Source of the DNA: Channallabes apus
Taxonomy: Eukaryota; Chordata; Actinopteri; Siluriformes; Clariidae
DNA: 64,000 bases
Assembly (NCBI GenBank): GCA_030522415.1
Contig: CM060131.1
Span: forward strand, 13,005,703-13,069,702
Direction: 5' to 3'
Shown: piece after piece, positions 33,075 to 45,624 of the stretch
Numbering within the stretch: position 1 is the stretch's first letter
How the letters are laid out: every line of letters begins with the position of its first letter
Translations under genes and position numbers: made by a program
Notes under the pieces: model-generated
Database searches by the model: none
What the model saw: only the letters and a program-made list of their open reading frames with translations
What the model was told of the DNA's origin: nothing

Positions 33075-33352
33075 CTTTCAATATCTCTTCCTCTGTCTTT
33101 CTAACTCTCTCTCTCACACAATCTCATCTCTGCCAATCTCTCTTACTGGGAAATATGCGGAAGGTTTTAAAAGCTGATGAGTGCATCAGGGGAAAGGAAA
33201 TGCATGCGAATTCATTAGTGACAATGAGGTCTTATTAAGTCCTTCCTTACACAGTACCTCATCTTGCTTCCAATTTTCTTCACTACACAGTGTGAATCAG
33301 AGAGAAGTGCAGTCGAAGCTGAAGACCACAGAGAAAGAGCTGTCAATTTCCC

Positions 33353-33354
<2 letters not shown>

Positions 33355-33388
<34 letters not shown>
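33355..33388. repeat. (CT)n microsatellite
   Basis: About 16 CT units. Confidence 0.95.
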
Positions 33389-33392
<4 letters not shown>

Positions 33393-33983
33393 TTTAAGCC
33401 ATTAAAAAATGCATAAATAAACTCCTACTATATATTTAAACATTTCAAAAAGATCCAAAATGAATGGCTAAGACCAAAAAAAAAAGAAAAAGAGACATCA
33501 TCCAATCGTCTTCATAAACCATTGTGGATTGATGATTATATTAGTGGGAGACTGGTCAGAGACACATAATGCATAATACAGATGTGTATGAGATGTCATG
33601 ACAAAGTGAACAAGTAGGATGAAGCTGTTAGTCACTAGCACCGATATATATATATATATATATATACAATATTTAATATTATTTATAACCACATAACTCA
33701 AATAAACCTAACACAAAATAAACAAGGTACTAGCTGTATGTTCGCTGATTGTAAAATTATATTTAACTACACAGGTACAGTACTGTATGTGTTTGGCGGC
33801 GCATAATTTAAACCCCATTCATGTTTTTCATAGCCAACATGGATGATAAAAGCTAAAGATGCATTACACATGTGTTTAGCATCTAAATACAAGATATTTA
33901 GTTGCTTTGCTCTACTATGAGATAGGCGATATGATGCCAAACGTATACCTGGTTATTTTTAGTCTGAATATCAATACACAATT

Positions 33984-34489
33984 TACACTGATCAGCCACA
34001 AATATTAAAAACATTAACAGTGAATTCACTTACTGTAGGTTTTGGATTCCTTTTGTGCTTTGGTCTTTCCAGCATGACTTTTCAGGGCCTCTGGGGGTGT
34101 GCTGTGGTACCAGGACATTGGCAGTAGATCTTTTGGATGCTGTGGTTTGTGCGGTGGGGGTTCTCTGTTGATTGGACTTGTTTGTCCAGTGTATCCTGTG
34201 AATGCTTGATTGAAGGAGGAACAGAGAATTTGGTCAATGACTTTGGGTTCTTTGTCTGCTTTGAGCTGTTGTGGTTTTTGCTGGGTGTTTTGCTGCCATT
34301 CTATCATTGCCATCATTGATTTTTTTCAGATTTTCTGTGGGCTCGGACCAAACCGGCTAGCCTAGGTCCAAGTGGGTATGGGTGAGCCTAGGGTTCCCAT
34401 GATACTGTCACCAGATTACTGTTATGTACAGTAGGTGATCAATGTTATTTGCCTAGTGGTGGTGTTTATGTTATGACTGATTGATGGCT
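33984..34489 (-). mobile_element. Tc1-type transposon relic with internal deletion
   Basis: The left end TACACTGATCAGCCA and the right end (GTTATGACTGATTGATGG) are inverted versions of each other and match the family at 28930-29331. The interior keeps diverged coding words such as GGACTTGTTTGTCCAG. The 96-codon minus-strand frame there (34316-34026) is a shadow without transposase motifs. Most of the gene is deleted. Confidence 0.7.
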
Positions 34490-34492
34490 ATT

Positions 34493-34946
34493 CAGTTCCA
34501 GTCAAAAGTTTGGATAGACCATCTAATTCCATAGTCAAACAATGCTGAAAGCATCCAAAGTATGCAATAATCTCATTGGAACAGTTGATATTCAGATGTG
34601 TCTGCTACTTATGCTCTGTAAAGCCTTTATAACGCCTCTAATCTGTTAATTTGTGATTTTTGAGGCTGGTAACTCTAAATGAACTTCTCCACTGCAGCAA
34701 GTTTTGGTCTTGATTTCCTGGAAAGGTCTTCATGAGAGACAGTTTCATCATGTTTTGCAAATGCACTTGACAATAGTGTTCTTGCAAGAACTGTTCCAGA
34801 AAAGCTGACTGTTGTTGTTGTTGTTGATGATGATGATGTTAATCAAGTACCTAATGCGATATGTGTTATTTCATAGTTTTGAAAAAGTTCAGTATTGTTC
34901 CAGTATAAATCCAAATTATATACCCAAACTTTTTGCAGGTAGTGTA
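34493..34946 (-). mobile_element. Second Tc1-type relic, different family
   Basis: The ends are CAGTTCCAGTCAAAAGTTTGG-like (34493) and, complemented, TACCTGCAAAAAGTTTGGGT. The interior has GGTCTTGATTTCCTGGAAAG and TCATGAGAGACAGTTTCATC, diverged copies of a common fish Tc1-type gene read on the minus strand. It lies only a few bases from the preceding relic. Confidence 0.65.
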
Positions 34947-37581
34947 TATACAGTACAGTAATACAGGATTTTCTACAAAGTGGATTTTCTACAAGTGTTC
35001 AGGTGTAAGTCAAAGTCACATGTGAGATATCATTCCATATTAAAAACATGTTGAAAATGGAAAAATGTGTCAAATAAACAGCCTACAGTATATTACATAA
35101 AAAATAGGAATATCTCTGAGAATGTGCCTCCAGTTCTCCAAAACAATAGCCGATTGATTGAAATCGAGTTGAATGCAACAATAAAAAGGTAAAAAAAAAA
35201 AAAATAATAAACCTGCTTGCTCTGACAAAGTAGTTGCATTTTCTACTCAAGAAGGCTACAGATGTATTAAGGGCAAGTTGAACGCACTTTCTTTTGGTGC
35301 AGAAGGCATTTTGGACTGTGAAGGCTTTTTGCAGCACGAAAAATAATACGCTCTTAGTATTGCAGTTTATGCCGTGCTATAGAATACTGCATTTTACACA
35401 TTGCATTTCCATCATAACTTTTTGACTGTTAAATGCAATGCTACAGTATTCATTCATGTTTCAAATTGTAAACAACAGGCTATGTGGAGAGTGGTGTGCA
35501 AAACCGTGGCTATCATGTGTGATCTAAATGCATTTAATGGATTTTCAGAGAATGTTGAAGCCAAGAAAAAGCCTATGTAAGTGTTTAGACTCTGTTACTG
35601 CAATTGCTGTTACTCAAGCATTAGTGAACTACATGTATAGGTTGGTTAAAGCCCTGCCACACTGAGCCATGTTCCCACTACATCCTCAAAACAATAGGAG
35701 AATGCATTATGAACTTGTACTGTATAACTTAGTAGCAACAAAGAAGAGACCAGTAAAAGATGTAGTACTGTCTATCTTCATGTACTGTATACAGTAGCTG
35801 CTTTTTTTTTTAAATGCATGGTGAAGACTTGGTTGGATACAAATGCAGGAAGAACTTAATAAGGACATGGTAATGGTGGTATTGACCAGCTAACGATGTA
35901 ACAAACATCTCTTAGGAACTTAATTGACATCCTACAAGCATGGAGCAGTGTACTACATTATACTGTATATAAGTCGACATACAGTACATATATGACATAC
36001 TGTATAGAACTGGAGTTCTTACAATGACACCATCAGGCTTGTGCTACAGTATGATCATGGTACTGTAGTTCTATACTATGTTGTAAATGACATTACGTTA
36101 ATTTTACATTTCTCTAATGATTACCACATTTACTGTATGGCAGACATGCAGCAGATTATCTACGTCACGTTCTGACAATTTAGTATAAATACTGGATCCA
36201 GTTTGTCACACAATCACTTTGTGCGCATTTCATGGTATATACTGTATATCAACCTGCCCAATGCAATGACACCATAGTGCTGTAAGTGTGTGATAAGCAC
36301 CTGATAAGAGTGTGGTGCAATCTGATTGGACATAGTATTAAATCGGACCAGGAGAGCGTATGATCATTTGCGTGATAGGAAATGAATGACAACATGATAG
36401 ACGCTTTGACAGAGACTAGGAAGAAGAATGAACTAATGTAGATACTGTAAACACACATTTTCCATTTTCTCCCTTTTTCGTCCTTATTTTTAGGACAAAG
36501 TGTGAGGGGACATGAATGTCCACAATGTTTTTGATGAAATAGAGCCATAATGCAGCACTTATTACCATATACGGTACATGGTGCATACGGTACCTGTACT
36601 ATGATAAAGTGCTACTGTACATCCTAGTAGAGGATGAGGCTGGTGATGCTGTAAACCGACATTTGTGTATTGTTTATAATGTTTTTATGATCTTTAATAG
36701 TCTTTATAATTATTGTCTTTGTGTTTGTGGATATGTGTGGGAGGGGGGCAACAAACCTCAACTCTTACCAGTGACTCCCTAGAAAAAAAATACTATCTCA
36801 GGAGAGGTTACCTGCATTTTGTATTTGGTTTAAAGTCAACCAATGAACGGTATAATGGATGTAAATGGCACACTTAAATAACTGAAGGCTGATTTATTCA
36901 GTGTGACTAGTGGAGTTAAATGTAGCACTTTGAAAAAAAAAAAAAAAAAAACTCTGTGTAACCCAGACAATATTGACATAATGTTTTAGCATGTGTGAAA
37001 ACATTCAAATCTGGACCATCTGGAACTAAAATATTAGTTGTAAAATAGTCACGATCAGTGCCATGAAATGCAAGGATAAAGTGTATTCATTCAACCATTG
37101 AAATGATAAAAAGTTAGCTTATTCTGATCATTTGCATGATAAATTAAACATGTACACAAGTACACTGTATTGTGGAACAAAGTCTTTTCAGGAAAAATAA
37201 AATAATTTTATCAAAAAGTTTTTTTTTTCTTTTAGATTTTTGCATGTAAAGCTTCAGTAATGCAGAAAGTAGGCCTTTTATTTTTCACTCCTCCTGAACC
37301 CGTGACTCAGAGTTCAGGACTCTCCTCCCACACACACACACACGCACACACACACACAAAACACAACACAGTGTTCGTATACTGAGAGTAGGAGAGAAAC
37401 TAACAGTGACTGAATCACTTACATGGTGTTGGTGTGAATTCGGTGTAAACCAGTATAGATGTGGATGGAAACAGGGGAACTAAAAAAGGAAAAATTATTC
37501 AGTGTTTTGTATCTAATTTTAAAATATCTTTGTTGTAATTTGTGTCTGAAAGTAACAGTTGTTTTTTTGAGGCACACGCTT

Positions 37582-37586
<5 letters not shown>
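34947..37586. other. Unassigned DNA, rich in TACTGTA/TACAGTA
   Basis: No gene was recognised. The 7-mer TACTGTA or its complement occurs about a dozen times between 35700 and 36620. Frames of 84 and 99 codons on the minus strand lack known domains. A poly-A run lies near 36932-36950. Confidence 0.45.

Positions 37587-37672
<86 letters not shown>
37587..37672. repeat. (GT)n microsatellite
   Basis: About 43 GT units that run directly into SINE sequence (GTGGAGTTTGAATGTTCTCC). Confidence 0.97.
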
Positions 37673-37674
<2 letters not shown>

Positions 37675-37866
37675 AGTTTGAATGTTCTCCCCATGCTTGC
37701 TGAGTTTCCTCAGTTTATCGCTTGTAGTGTATGATTGTCTGATTAATGGAATGGAATGTCTTATGTGTGAGTGTGTGTGTGCTTGTGACCTGTGACCTCA
37801 TGCATCGTGTAACCCACCTTATGACCTGAGCTTTCTGGAATAAGTTTCAGTCCCCCATGACCCTAC
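37672..37866 (+). repeat. Mermaid-type SINE, diverged 3' part
   Basis: GGAGTTTGAATGTTCTCCCC, CATGCTTGCTGAGTTTCCTC and CAGTCCCCCATGACCCTACA are recognisable. The head appears replaced by the preceding (GT)n array. Confidence 0.7.
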
Positions 37867-37876
37867 AAAGAATATA

Positions 37877-37890
37877 TAATAATAATAATA

Positions 37891-37945
<55 letters not shown>
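37877..37945. repeat. (AAT)/(ATT)n microsatellite
   Basis: Starts as ATAATAAT and switches to about 18 ATT units, a small inverted arrangement. Confidence 0.95.
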
Positions 37946-37946
<1 letters not shown>

Positions 37947-38029
37947 ATAACTGTGTGTGTGTCTGTGTGTGTGGCACAAGGACACAAAGAGCAGGCTGAT
38001 ACAGAGAGAGAAAATGGATCTTTAACCTC

Positions 38030-38357
38030 TCTAATGAGACTTTCTTTTGCTTTACACGTGCGCTGGTCACAGGGTTATAGTAAACATTACATGCCTGCAC
38101 AAATGTTGGTAAGAGACGTGCACTAAGACCCAGCAGGGGAGACGATTACCCACAATTCCGCAGCACAAGAGAGAGAAAAACCGTTGGTTCAATTGTGATA
38201 ACGTGACTCTCAGTGTGAAAACAAGAAGCGCATGCATGATACATGATACTCTGTACTCGTAAACTAAGACTTTCCAAGTCAAAATTTATTTAAAGTCTTT
38301 GCTCGTCTTGAGGAACACTCGCAAACCGCTTTACTCACAATCCGAGGTTTCACTGTA
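38030..38357 (-). mobile_element. Pogo/Tigger-like element end, copy A
   Basis: Complemented, it begins CAGTGAAACCTCGGATTGTG next to a TA and continues through CTTAGTTTACGAG, GAAGCG-type words and CGGAATTGTGGGTAATCG. Two more copies lie at 56862-57039 (minus) and 59661-60372 (plus). The TA next to a CAGTG..ACCTCGG end suggests the pogo/Tigger branch of Tc1/mariner; no transposase was found. Confidence 0.55.
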
Positions 38358-38575
38358 TTATTATTATTACTATTATTACTATTATTATTATTAGCGGTTG
38401 TAATGGTATTGTCGCCATTTAATAATTAATTAAACTTGTATTACTAAACGATGATGATAACAACAACAATAATAATAATACAAATAATAATAATAATAAT
38501 ACAAATAATAATAATAATAATAATAATACAAATAATAATAATAATAAGAAGAAGAAGAAGAAGAAGAAGAAGAAT
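38358..38575. repeat. Trinucleotide repeat cluster
   Basis: (ATT)n at 38358-38392, interrupted (AAT)n with CAA and ACA variants at 38457-38548, then (AAG)n at 38549-38572. Confidence 0.9.
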
Positions 38576-38579
38576 TATG

Positions 38580-39690
38580 TATTTTTGTTGTTTAAAAAAA
38601 ATCATCTCCATATAAAATGGAAATATGCAAATGCATCTTATTCTGAATTTTCCTTATTTAAGCTTTGTTTCTTCACTATGTATAAACTCCTAGCACAACT
38701 CTAAAACATTGAGGTCATTATTCATTAATTTATTTAATAACTGATTATTCAGTGTTACATTAAACATTTTACAAAATATGTCTATGTACAGTAGGAGCTG
38801 TACATGAATATAATGTCTAGTCTTAATAACTAACACCTGATATAAACACATTTGAACGTCCCTTATGTGATACACGTTCATGTAATAGAGGTGGTACTGT
38901 ATGTTAGGTGTTTTCATATTTTCATAATTCTGAATTATGGAGAAGGTGCAAATAAATCGATTTTACACTGACCTTTATATGCGTTCAGCACTGACTTTAC
39001 ATGTAGCCTACTTTAAGCCTCGGAGTTATGTAAAAGGATTTCGACTCTCAATACCATCTGCATACGCCATTAATAACCAGCAAACCCACATCCTGAAATA
39101 GCCAAACCTATATCCAAAGATAGCCTTACCCATATCTTTAGCAGTGGCCCACATACAATAACTGTGAACGAGCTGTACTGTGCAAGTTCTCAAACGGTAG
39201 CAGGGTCCAGAGAAACAGAGGGAAAAATAATGGCCTGTTTTGACAAGCAATTAGGACTATACAGCGGATCAGACACTCTGTGGCAAATCCACGCTGCCCA
39301 AACCGGCTGATGCCCGATGCCCATTACCCACTAACGTACTGATGCTGCCTTTGATTAGCCGGCTGTCGAGAGGCCTGTTAACGCACTTGTCACAATGGTT
39401 TTTTATGGGGGGCTTTTTGTTGTCGTTTTTTTTTTTTTTTTAAGAATCCTCACACCCACGCTAAGGTCTTGGCTGAAGTGCAATTTTGAAGGTGAGATAA
39501 AAAAGAAGGAGTTGCGTTCTTAATGAATGTGCTGGCTGGTACTCCCATGTATGACATGATAATTAGCTGCTAACGGTCAGAAGGAGCACTTCAAAGACCC
39601 AATTTATTTATACCAAAGCCAAGTGCGAGTGACGTGTCTCACCAGGCCTGGATCAGACTCATGCTATGCTTTAAGGGCAGCATATGTTTT

Positions 39691-39727
<37 letters not shown>

Positions 39728-41090
39728 TATTCACACTTACACACTTATAGAGAGTACCCCATCTAAAACTCATCAGAAAATGATTGAAAAACACACAGAA
39801 GTACGCACTTTCTACAAGAAGCATCCATAATCAACTAAAGACCTAATCCTCATTTTGCACCAGCAGTAATGGAGTATCCCTGCAGCTCGGAAAGATATGG
39901 ACGATGATGAATTCCCCTCAGCGGGATATAATAAACAGTACAGAGGAAGAGTCAACAGAGTCCGCTCTGCTTGGGCACGGAGGGAAATAAAAGCGAAATC
40001 GAGCAGAGAATGCCACAGAAACCTTTAAGAAGACAACAGGGATACAGTATGAGTGAAAGGCGCTCAACTGCTCTTCACTGGGATGTTATTTTGGAGTCAG
40101 CATACACATACTCATGTGCATTATCTAATTGTCATGGACGGGATGTTGAGTTTTCAGTCAGATTCGGAGAAAAAAAGTCACAGCAAATGATGGGTATTAT
40201 ATAAACTCTACCGGAAAAAACTTTGCTTGACAAACTTTCCTTTAATGTCTACTGGGACAGGACGTGTTGTTGAAGATGTCTCTCTGTGAAATGCATGTCA
40301 ATTTAAAAAGTTCAAGAAGAAATGTGACTTAAAATGAGACAAAAGACTTTCAAATCTTGACATTAGCCTGGGAAATAAACAGCAGCGAAGAGTCGATGCA
40401 CAAAATAATATGAATCTGTTTTTTATTCCATATTAATGTAAAGTCAGCATGATGAAAAACTGTCCTATCTTCCCAAAGCATGTTTAAATAATTGCAGTCT
40501 GCCTGATCAGGATAATCTTTAATATTTAAATAATACCTGGGTCTTGATCAGTTTGTCACATATACAGTAGTACCTTGCACATTTTCTCACATTTCTGGTT
40601 GTGAATTAGATGAGTCCCCATCTGGGACAGCATCCTGTGGGTCCAGCAGACCTTAGGTCATAAAAGCAGTCAAGAGATCGACTTCAGGCCGAGCATGCCG
40701 AATAAATACTTTCTTTATCTTGCTCTCTCTTTCATACACAGTGGCGGGGTGAAAGAATAGATGATCGACCCTTAATGCATTTACAGACAAATCTTTTTAA
40801 AATTCTACTGAGGAACCAAATGTCTGACTATATAGGTGTTTTACTTTCTTTTTATTTCAGACCCAAGGTAGCTTTGGAAAGTGACAATAGAATACCAAAT
40901 AGGCCCAGACATAACATTCAACTTTTTCTCTTTGAGGGTCATATGAAGTCAGTAGTCTACTGGAATCAGTCCAGAGCAAGCACTGCACTAAATAAGGCAA
41001 TAAATACTGCATGTAACAACATTGGTTCTAATACTTTAAGAGATGTTTAATGGTTTTAGATTAAGAGTACTGTATATACAGACAAAGTGC
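38580..41090. other. Mostly unique DNA, possible regulatory blocks
   Basis: No gene was recognised. The block 39281-39415 is repeat-free and GC-balanced, with TGCCTTTGATTAGCC and GTTAACGCACTTGTCACAAT. The block 39520-39680 contains GATAATTAGCTGCTAACGG. Both look like conserved noncoding DNA but are unproven. A short CT/CA array lies at 39690-39727. Confidence 0.4.
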
Positions 41091-41100
41091 AGCAAAGTCA

Positions 41101-41454
41101 TTCATTCATTCATCTTCTATACCGCTTTATCCTGTATTTAGGGTCGTGGGGGCCTGGAGCCTATCCCAGGAGACTCTGGGCACGAAGCAGGGTACACCCT
41201 GGACAGCATGCCAATCCATCGCAGGGCACACACACATACATACACACACTCATTCACACACTATGGTCAATTTGGGAACGGCAATTAGCCTAATCTGCAT
41301 GTCTTTGGACTGTGGGAGGAAACCGGAGTACCCGGAGGAAACCCACCAAGCACGGGGAGAACATGCAAACTCCATGCACACAGAGATGGGGATCGAACCC
41401 GGACCCTGGAGGTGCAAGGCGACAGTGCTAACCGCTACACCACCGTGCCGCCGT
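41101..41454 (-). mobile_element. Mermaid-type SINE, full length
   Basis: A complete minus-strand copy: tRNA-like head (complement of CCACCGTGCCGCCG at the right), B box (complement of GGGGATCGAACCCGGACC), body and tail (complement of ATTCATTCATTCATC). A perfect 10-bp target duplication, AGCAAAGTCA, flanks it at 41091-41100 and 41455-41464. A short CA tract at 41227-41249 matches the TG tract of the copy at 8523. Confidence 0.95.
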
Positions 41455-41464
41455 AGCAAAGTCA

Positions 41465-41715
41465 GAGAAGCTGTACAGTGGTTAGCACTGTTCCCTCTCA
41501 TCCTCCAGGGTTGAGGGTTCGATTTCCACCTTAGGTCTGTGTGCATGTTCTCTCTTTTCTTAGTGGGTTACCTGTGGGTACTCTGGTTTATCCCACAGGC
41601 CAAAGACATGCATATTACTGTAAGTTAATAGGTGTTTCTAAATTGCCTGTTGTTGTACCCAGTCTCGTGTCCTACTGTACGTCTCCTGAATAAGCGTTAT
41701 AGAAGATGAATGAAT
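41465..41715 (+). mobile_element. Older Mermaid-type SINE, degraded
   Basis: CAGTGGTTAGCACTGTTCCC, GGGTTGAGGGTTCGATTTCC, GGGTACTCTGGTTTATCCCA and an AATAAGCGTTATAGAAGATG tail are a diverged plus-strand copy. The younger SINE at 41101 inserted at its 5' edge in the opposite orientation. Confidence 0.85.
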
Positions 41716-44515
41716 AAAAGATGAATGTTCTAAAGATATATACTATATCATAGTTCATACAGTATTAAGGGGGGAAAAGCATGCCTTGAAGGGTTAAGTT
41801 AAGCATTTTCTGTAATTTATTATTTTTAATATATTTCTACTTATGGATCCAGACTTGTGGGCCACCCTGTATATTAAAGAATAAATTAAAGGACCTACAT
41901 TTTAGCATTTCTTTAACACAGAACACTTTAAGGTTTCAGATCTCCCCTCTCCTTCAGTCTATTTTCCTTGTTGCTCGACCATCTAATTCAGAACCCAATT
42001 GTTAGATTTTGATTTATTCTAGAGGCACTTAACTGGAAAGTAGTTAATTCATTCCAGGCAAACAGGCAAATAAAGTTGAGAACACAATATACACAAATAT
42101 ACCCTTGATAGGTATGCATAGTGCTTTTTACCTCTATAGAACTAAAAATAAGGAAATAAATCAATGACCAAACCCTGCCATGCTTCACAGACTCCTAGGG
42201 ATCCCATAATGTATAAGGAGTGTGTGAGCATGATGTATATAGTGTAACGGCTCTTGTTTCATGGGCACCGGTGGTTTACGTTCATGGATCACTGCTGCCA
42301 ATGCCATTTTGCAGCCGTCTTAGTCAGAGTGTCAACTGTCACTCTCAGTTACAGCAGCCTGCACTCGCCCCAAATGGTGGAAAAAAGGCCGCCTCCGCTC
42401 TGACCCGCAATTATCCAACCCAATCTTTGCAGATGGAGCTCAGCTGGAGTCACACTTAGACCACACACATATACACAAAAGTACAGACATGAAGCAGCTC
42501 ATTTTATTGCACTGTTAAAAAAAACAATGTTGGGATAAATTTTGCTAAATATGTTTGTCTACAACATTCTGCTATAATTTGATTCTTTTAGTTAACTTAA
42601 ACTAAAATTGTTATTCACCGACTTGTTCTTTTTATATCTTTTTCCAAGCTTCCCAGGGGGCCTGAAAGGTCTTTTCATTCAGCCGGGTGCTGTATAATTT
42701 AGCTCACACTGTATCTACATATATATCTGAAAGCCAGAGGATGAGGAGGATGAGGGAGGTTTTTTTTTTTTTTTTTTTTCCCCACCTTGAATAATCCAGC
42801 TGCAATCTCCATCATTTTGGGGGATGGGACCAACAAAAGGATGTGATTTTTAGTCTATAGACTGCAATTACGGCTGCAGGTCCTCATTGTGTTCCTCCCA
42901 TTTGAAACACACTATGTCCCTGTGCTAATGACTTGTTCGTGATGTGTTCATTCATCCTTTTTGCACTTAGGCAATCTGTTTACCCAATAATTTACTCCAT
43001 AGCCTACCCGTTCAGTGCGCCTCTTGAAGGAAGGGAAGAAAAAAAGATAGCTCAGGAATTTCTTCTCATTGTGGTTCTGTTAAGCCCATCTGTGACCCAG
43101 AAAGCTTTAGCATCCCCTGTAAGCTTTTGGCACTGTTGTTTAGCTGAATTGCTGGTGGAGCTGCAGGCTATGTTATAGTACGGGTGCAAGGGCAAAGCTG
43201 AATGCATGCTCATTTGTGTGATTTGGTTTTATCCTGAGAAAACACTGTACCATCATTTCTGTGAGTTGTGTTTCTGGGGAAGGAATAAATTCAGTCTCAT
43301 AGATGGCCGTGGAAATTTGGTGCATTCGACTTTCGGAAAAAAAAAAAACGTGATGCTGCTGGTGTCTGTTTTCGTGCTGTTCAAATAGATTACGATAATG
43401 TTATTAAATGAAGCTTTATCTTGACTGACAGTTCCCTTATTCCAGACAAAATGTTTTATTGTGTTATGGTGGTAATTAATGTTAAAAAAGAAAAAGTGTG
43501 TGAGTCATTACAGACCAGATTAGACAGACCGAAATAGGTCAGTGTTTTGACTGATGGAGGATTGTGAAATAATTTTGAGAATGCAAGCTTTTGGACCTTG
43601 TGAAAATTCACTGATTAAATTAAATCCTTTTGGTGGGATTAGTATTTTGTTAGCAAACCTGCCATACACTGTATCATCAATTTATAAAACAATAACTTGT
43701 CTGAAATGGAACGGAATTATGGTTCATCCTCTAGGCCAGGGATTATCAACTGGCAGACTACAGTATATGTTGGATGTGGACCCAGAAAACTATTTCGGTG
43801 GAACAACCTGAGCAAAAAAACTAAATTGTATTACAAAGTATTAATAAACTGTCCATACATCAGTGGCTTTAGTTTTAAACCAGCTCGACTAATGAAAAAG
43901 ATCATATTTAGTGATGTGTAAAGTTCCGTCCTAATTGCAAGTCATTGTTTATGTCAAGGCTCACGTTTTCTGGTTCAGAAAAACTAGGCCAATATACAGT
44001 AGAATGTGCCAAAATGTGCAGTTCACAAATGACCACTAGGGGTTTCAAAACTTAATGAGTACCTGTAGAGCCACATATAAAACTTTAGAAACATAATTAA
44101 CATGTTTGCAGCCTGGTGCAGAAAGCAGTTTTGGTCTCCAAAGCTTGATTTCCCATTCTGTACGAGGGTGAATTTTTATGTAAAATTACAGTTAAAATTA
44201 CATTAGGCTGTCTAATTTTGCTTGATTATGGTTGTGGCAAATTTGAGTGACTCGTGTAAAACCACTGGCTGCCTGATATGCATCACTCCAGCTAACCAGC
44301 TAACTGGAATAATTGTAGTTTAACTTGCTACAGGAAATGTAGGAGTTGACATGGGACGATGTGTAAGGTATGAATGACAAAGTCAAATCAAATGCTAACT
44401 AATGAAGGCATCTTAAATTGATGTTGAGTAGCATTTTAGCTAAGCTAATGCTAACCTAGTTGGCTGGGAGAAACTGACCTAAATACAGTAGGTGCGTTCC
44501 AACCATTAGCCAGGG
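41716..44515. other. Unassigned DNA, possible regulatory block
   Basis: No gene was recognised. The stretches 42220-42460 and 42780-43020 are relatively GC-balanced and repeat-free apart from a poly-T run at 42759-42779. GCCAGGGATTATCAACTGGC at 43735 might be an old transposon end. Confidence 0.4.
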
Positions 44516-44588
44516 TCCAACCATTTGCCCATTTATGGATTAAATTTATGGATTAAATGTTCCAACCATTTGCCCATTTATGGATTAA
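44516..44588. repeat. Short tandem duplication
   Basis: The 28-bp unit starting TCCAACCATTTGCCC occurs at 44516-44543 and 44561-44588 without a mismatch. The words between repeat part of it (TTTATGGATTAAA). Confidence 0.9.
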
Positions 44589-44589
44589 T

Positions 44590-45620
44590 CTGGGTTTAGG
44601 CAGGGTCAGCTTCTCAAACAACCGGAGCTCCTCTATGGAGGGTTTGTACAGTTATTTTTACACTCCCTATGATTTCCTCCCAGTTCTTCTGTTTCCTCAC
44701 TGTATAAATTACCCATAGGTTTGAATGTGTGTCCATATCGTCCTACAATTTCTGCCTCCTAGCCATGATGAAGTGTTTTCTGAATATGAATGTATAATCA
44801 AATGTGCACGTCATACTTGAGAATAGCTACAGTTTACAAGGTTAGGGACATTAGGAAAGTAAAAGGATAGTTTTCACAGACTTTCAAAGATGTTTATTAT
44901 TTCTACCCCTGACTGGTCTCAGCTGACATGGCTTGTTTATAGAAAAGAAAAAAGATTATGTATTACATAAAAAAAAAAAAGATCTTGGCTGGCTTTATGT
45001 CTCTGGAACATAATACACAATATACAGTATACAGTATATATGAAGCTTTTTTTTTTTCATGTTTAAATAAGGGATCACTTTACTAGCCCCATCTTCTACT
45101 TGACTCACGTTTAAAAGCGGTCAGACCCTCATTGTATTCACTGTCAAGAAAAAATAATAAAAGAACAATACAAAAAAAATCAAACCTCACAAAGGAGAAA
45201 TTATCTATGGCAGCTCGATGATGAACAAGCAATTCCCTGTTGATGCTCTTTGTTTGTCTTTTAACAGTTATGTAGTGTATATGTGCATAAACTGTATTAA
45301 AAGCACATTGAGTGATTATAGACTCAGAGGAGACAAACGCACAGCGACCATTCATCTGTTAAATTAGTCAGAAAATAACTGATTTAACACATCACTGAAA
45401 AGTCACTGATGGGTGATATATTGTGTCTTTAATCTTTAATGTGGCATAGGCAGGACTTCAGAGATTGTAATTGCTCCTTTAAAGGCACTGCTCATGGCGA
45501 ACAAAATTGGAACTTTCTTCCCAAGAACCAGCTCATCATACTGTCATTAGTAGGCAAAATCCTTCCATATAAAACAGGAATTTTTTATCCTGAAACTATA
45601 ACAAACAAATCACATACTTA
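44590..45620. other. Unassigned non-coding DNA
   Basis: No gene was seen. Weak SINE-like words occur around 44670-44760 (TTTCCTCCCAGTTCTTCTGT). Confidence 0.4.
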
Positions 45621-45624
45621 CATA

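Noticed and set aside
40850..40861. Splice acceptor-like TTTTTATTTCAG before an open stretch
   Set aside because: The following frame shows no recognisable protein and no donor or codon bias supports an exon.
42220..42459. 79-codon plus-strand frame in GC-balanced DNA
   Set aside because: No known domain; kept only as part of an unassigned, possibly conserved block.
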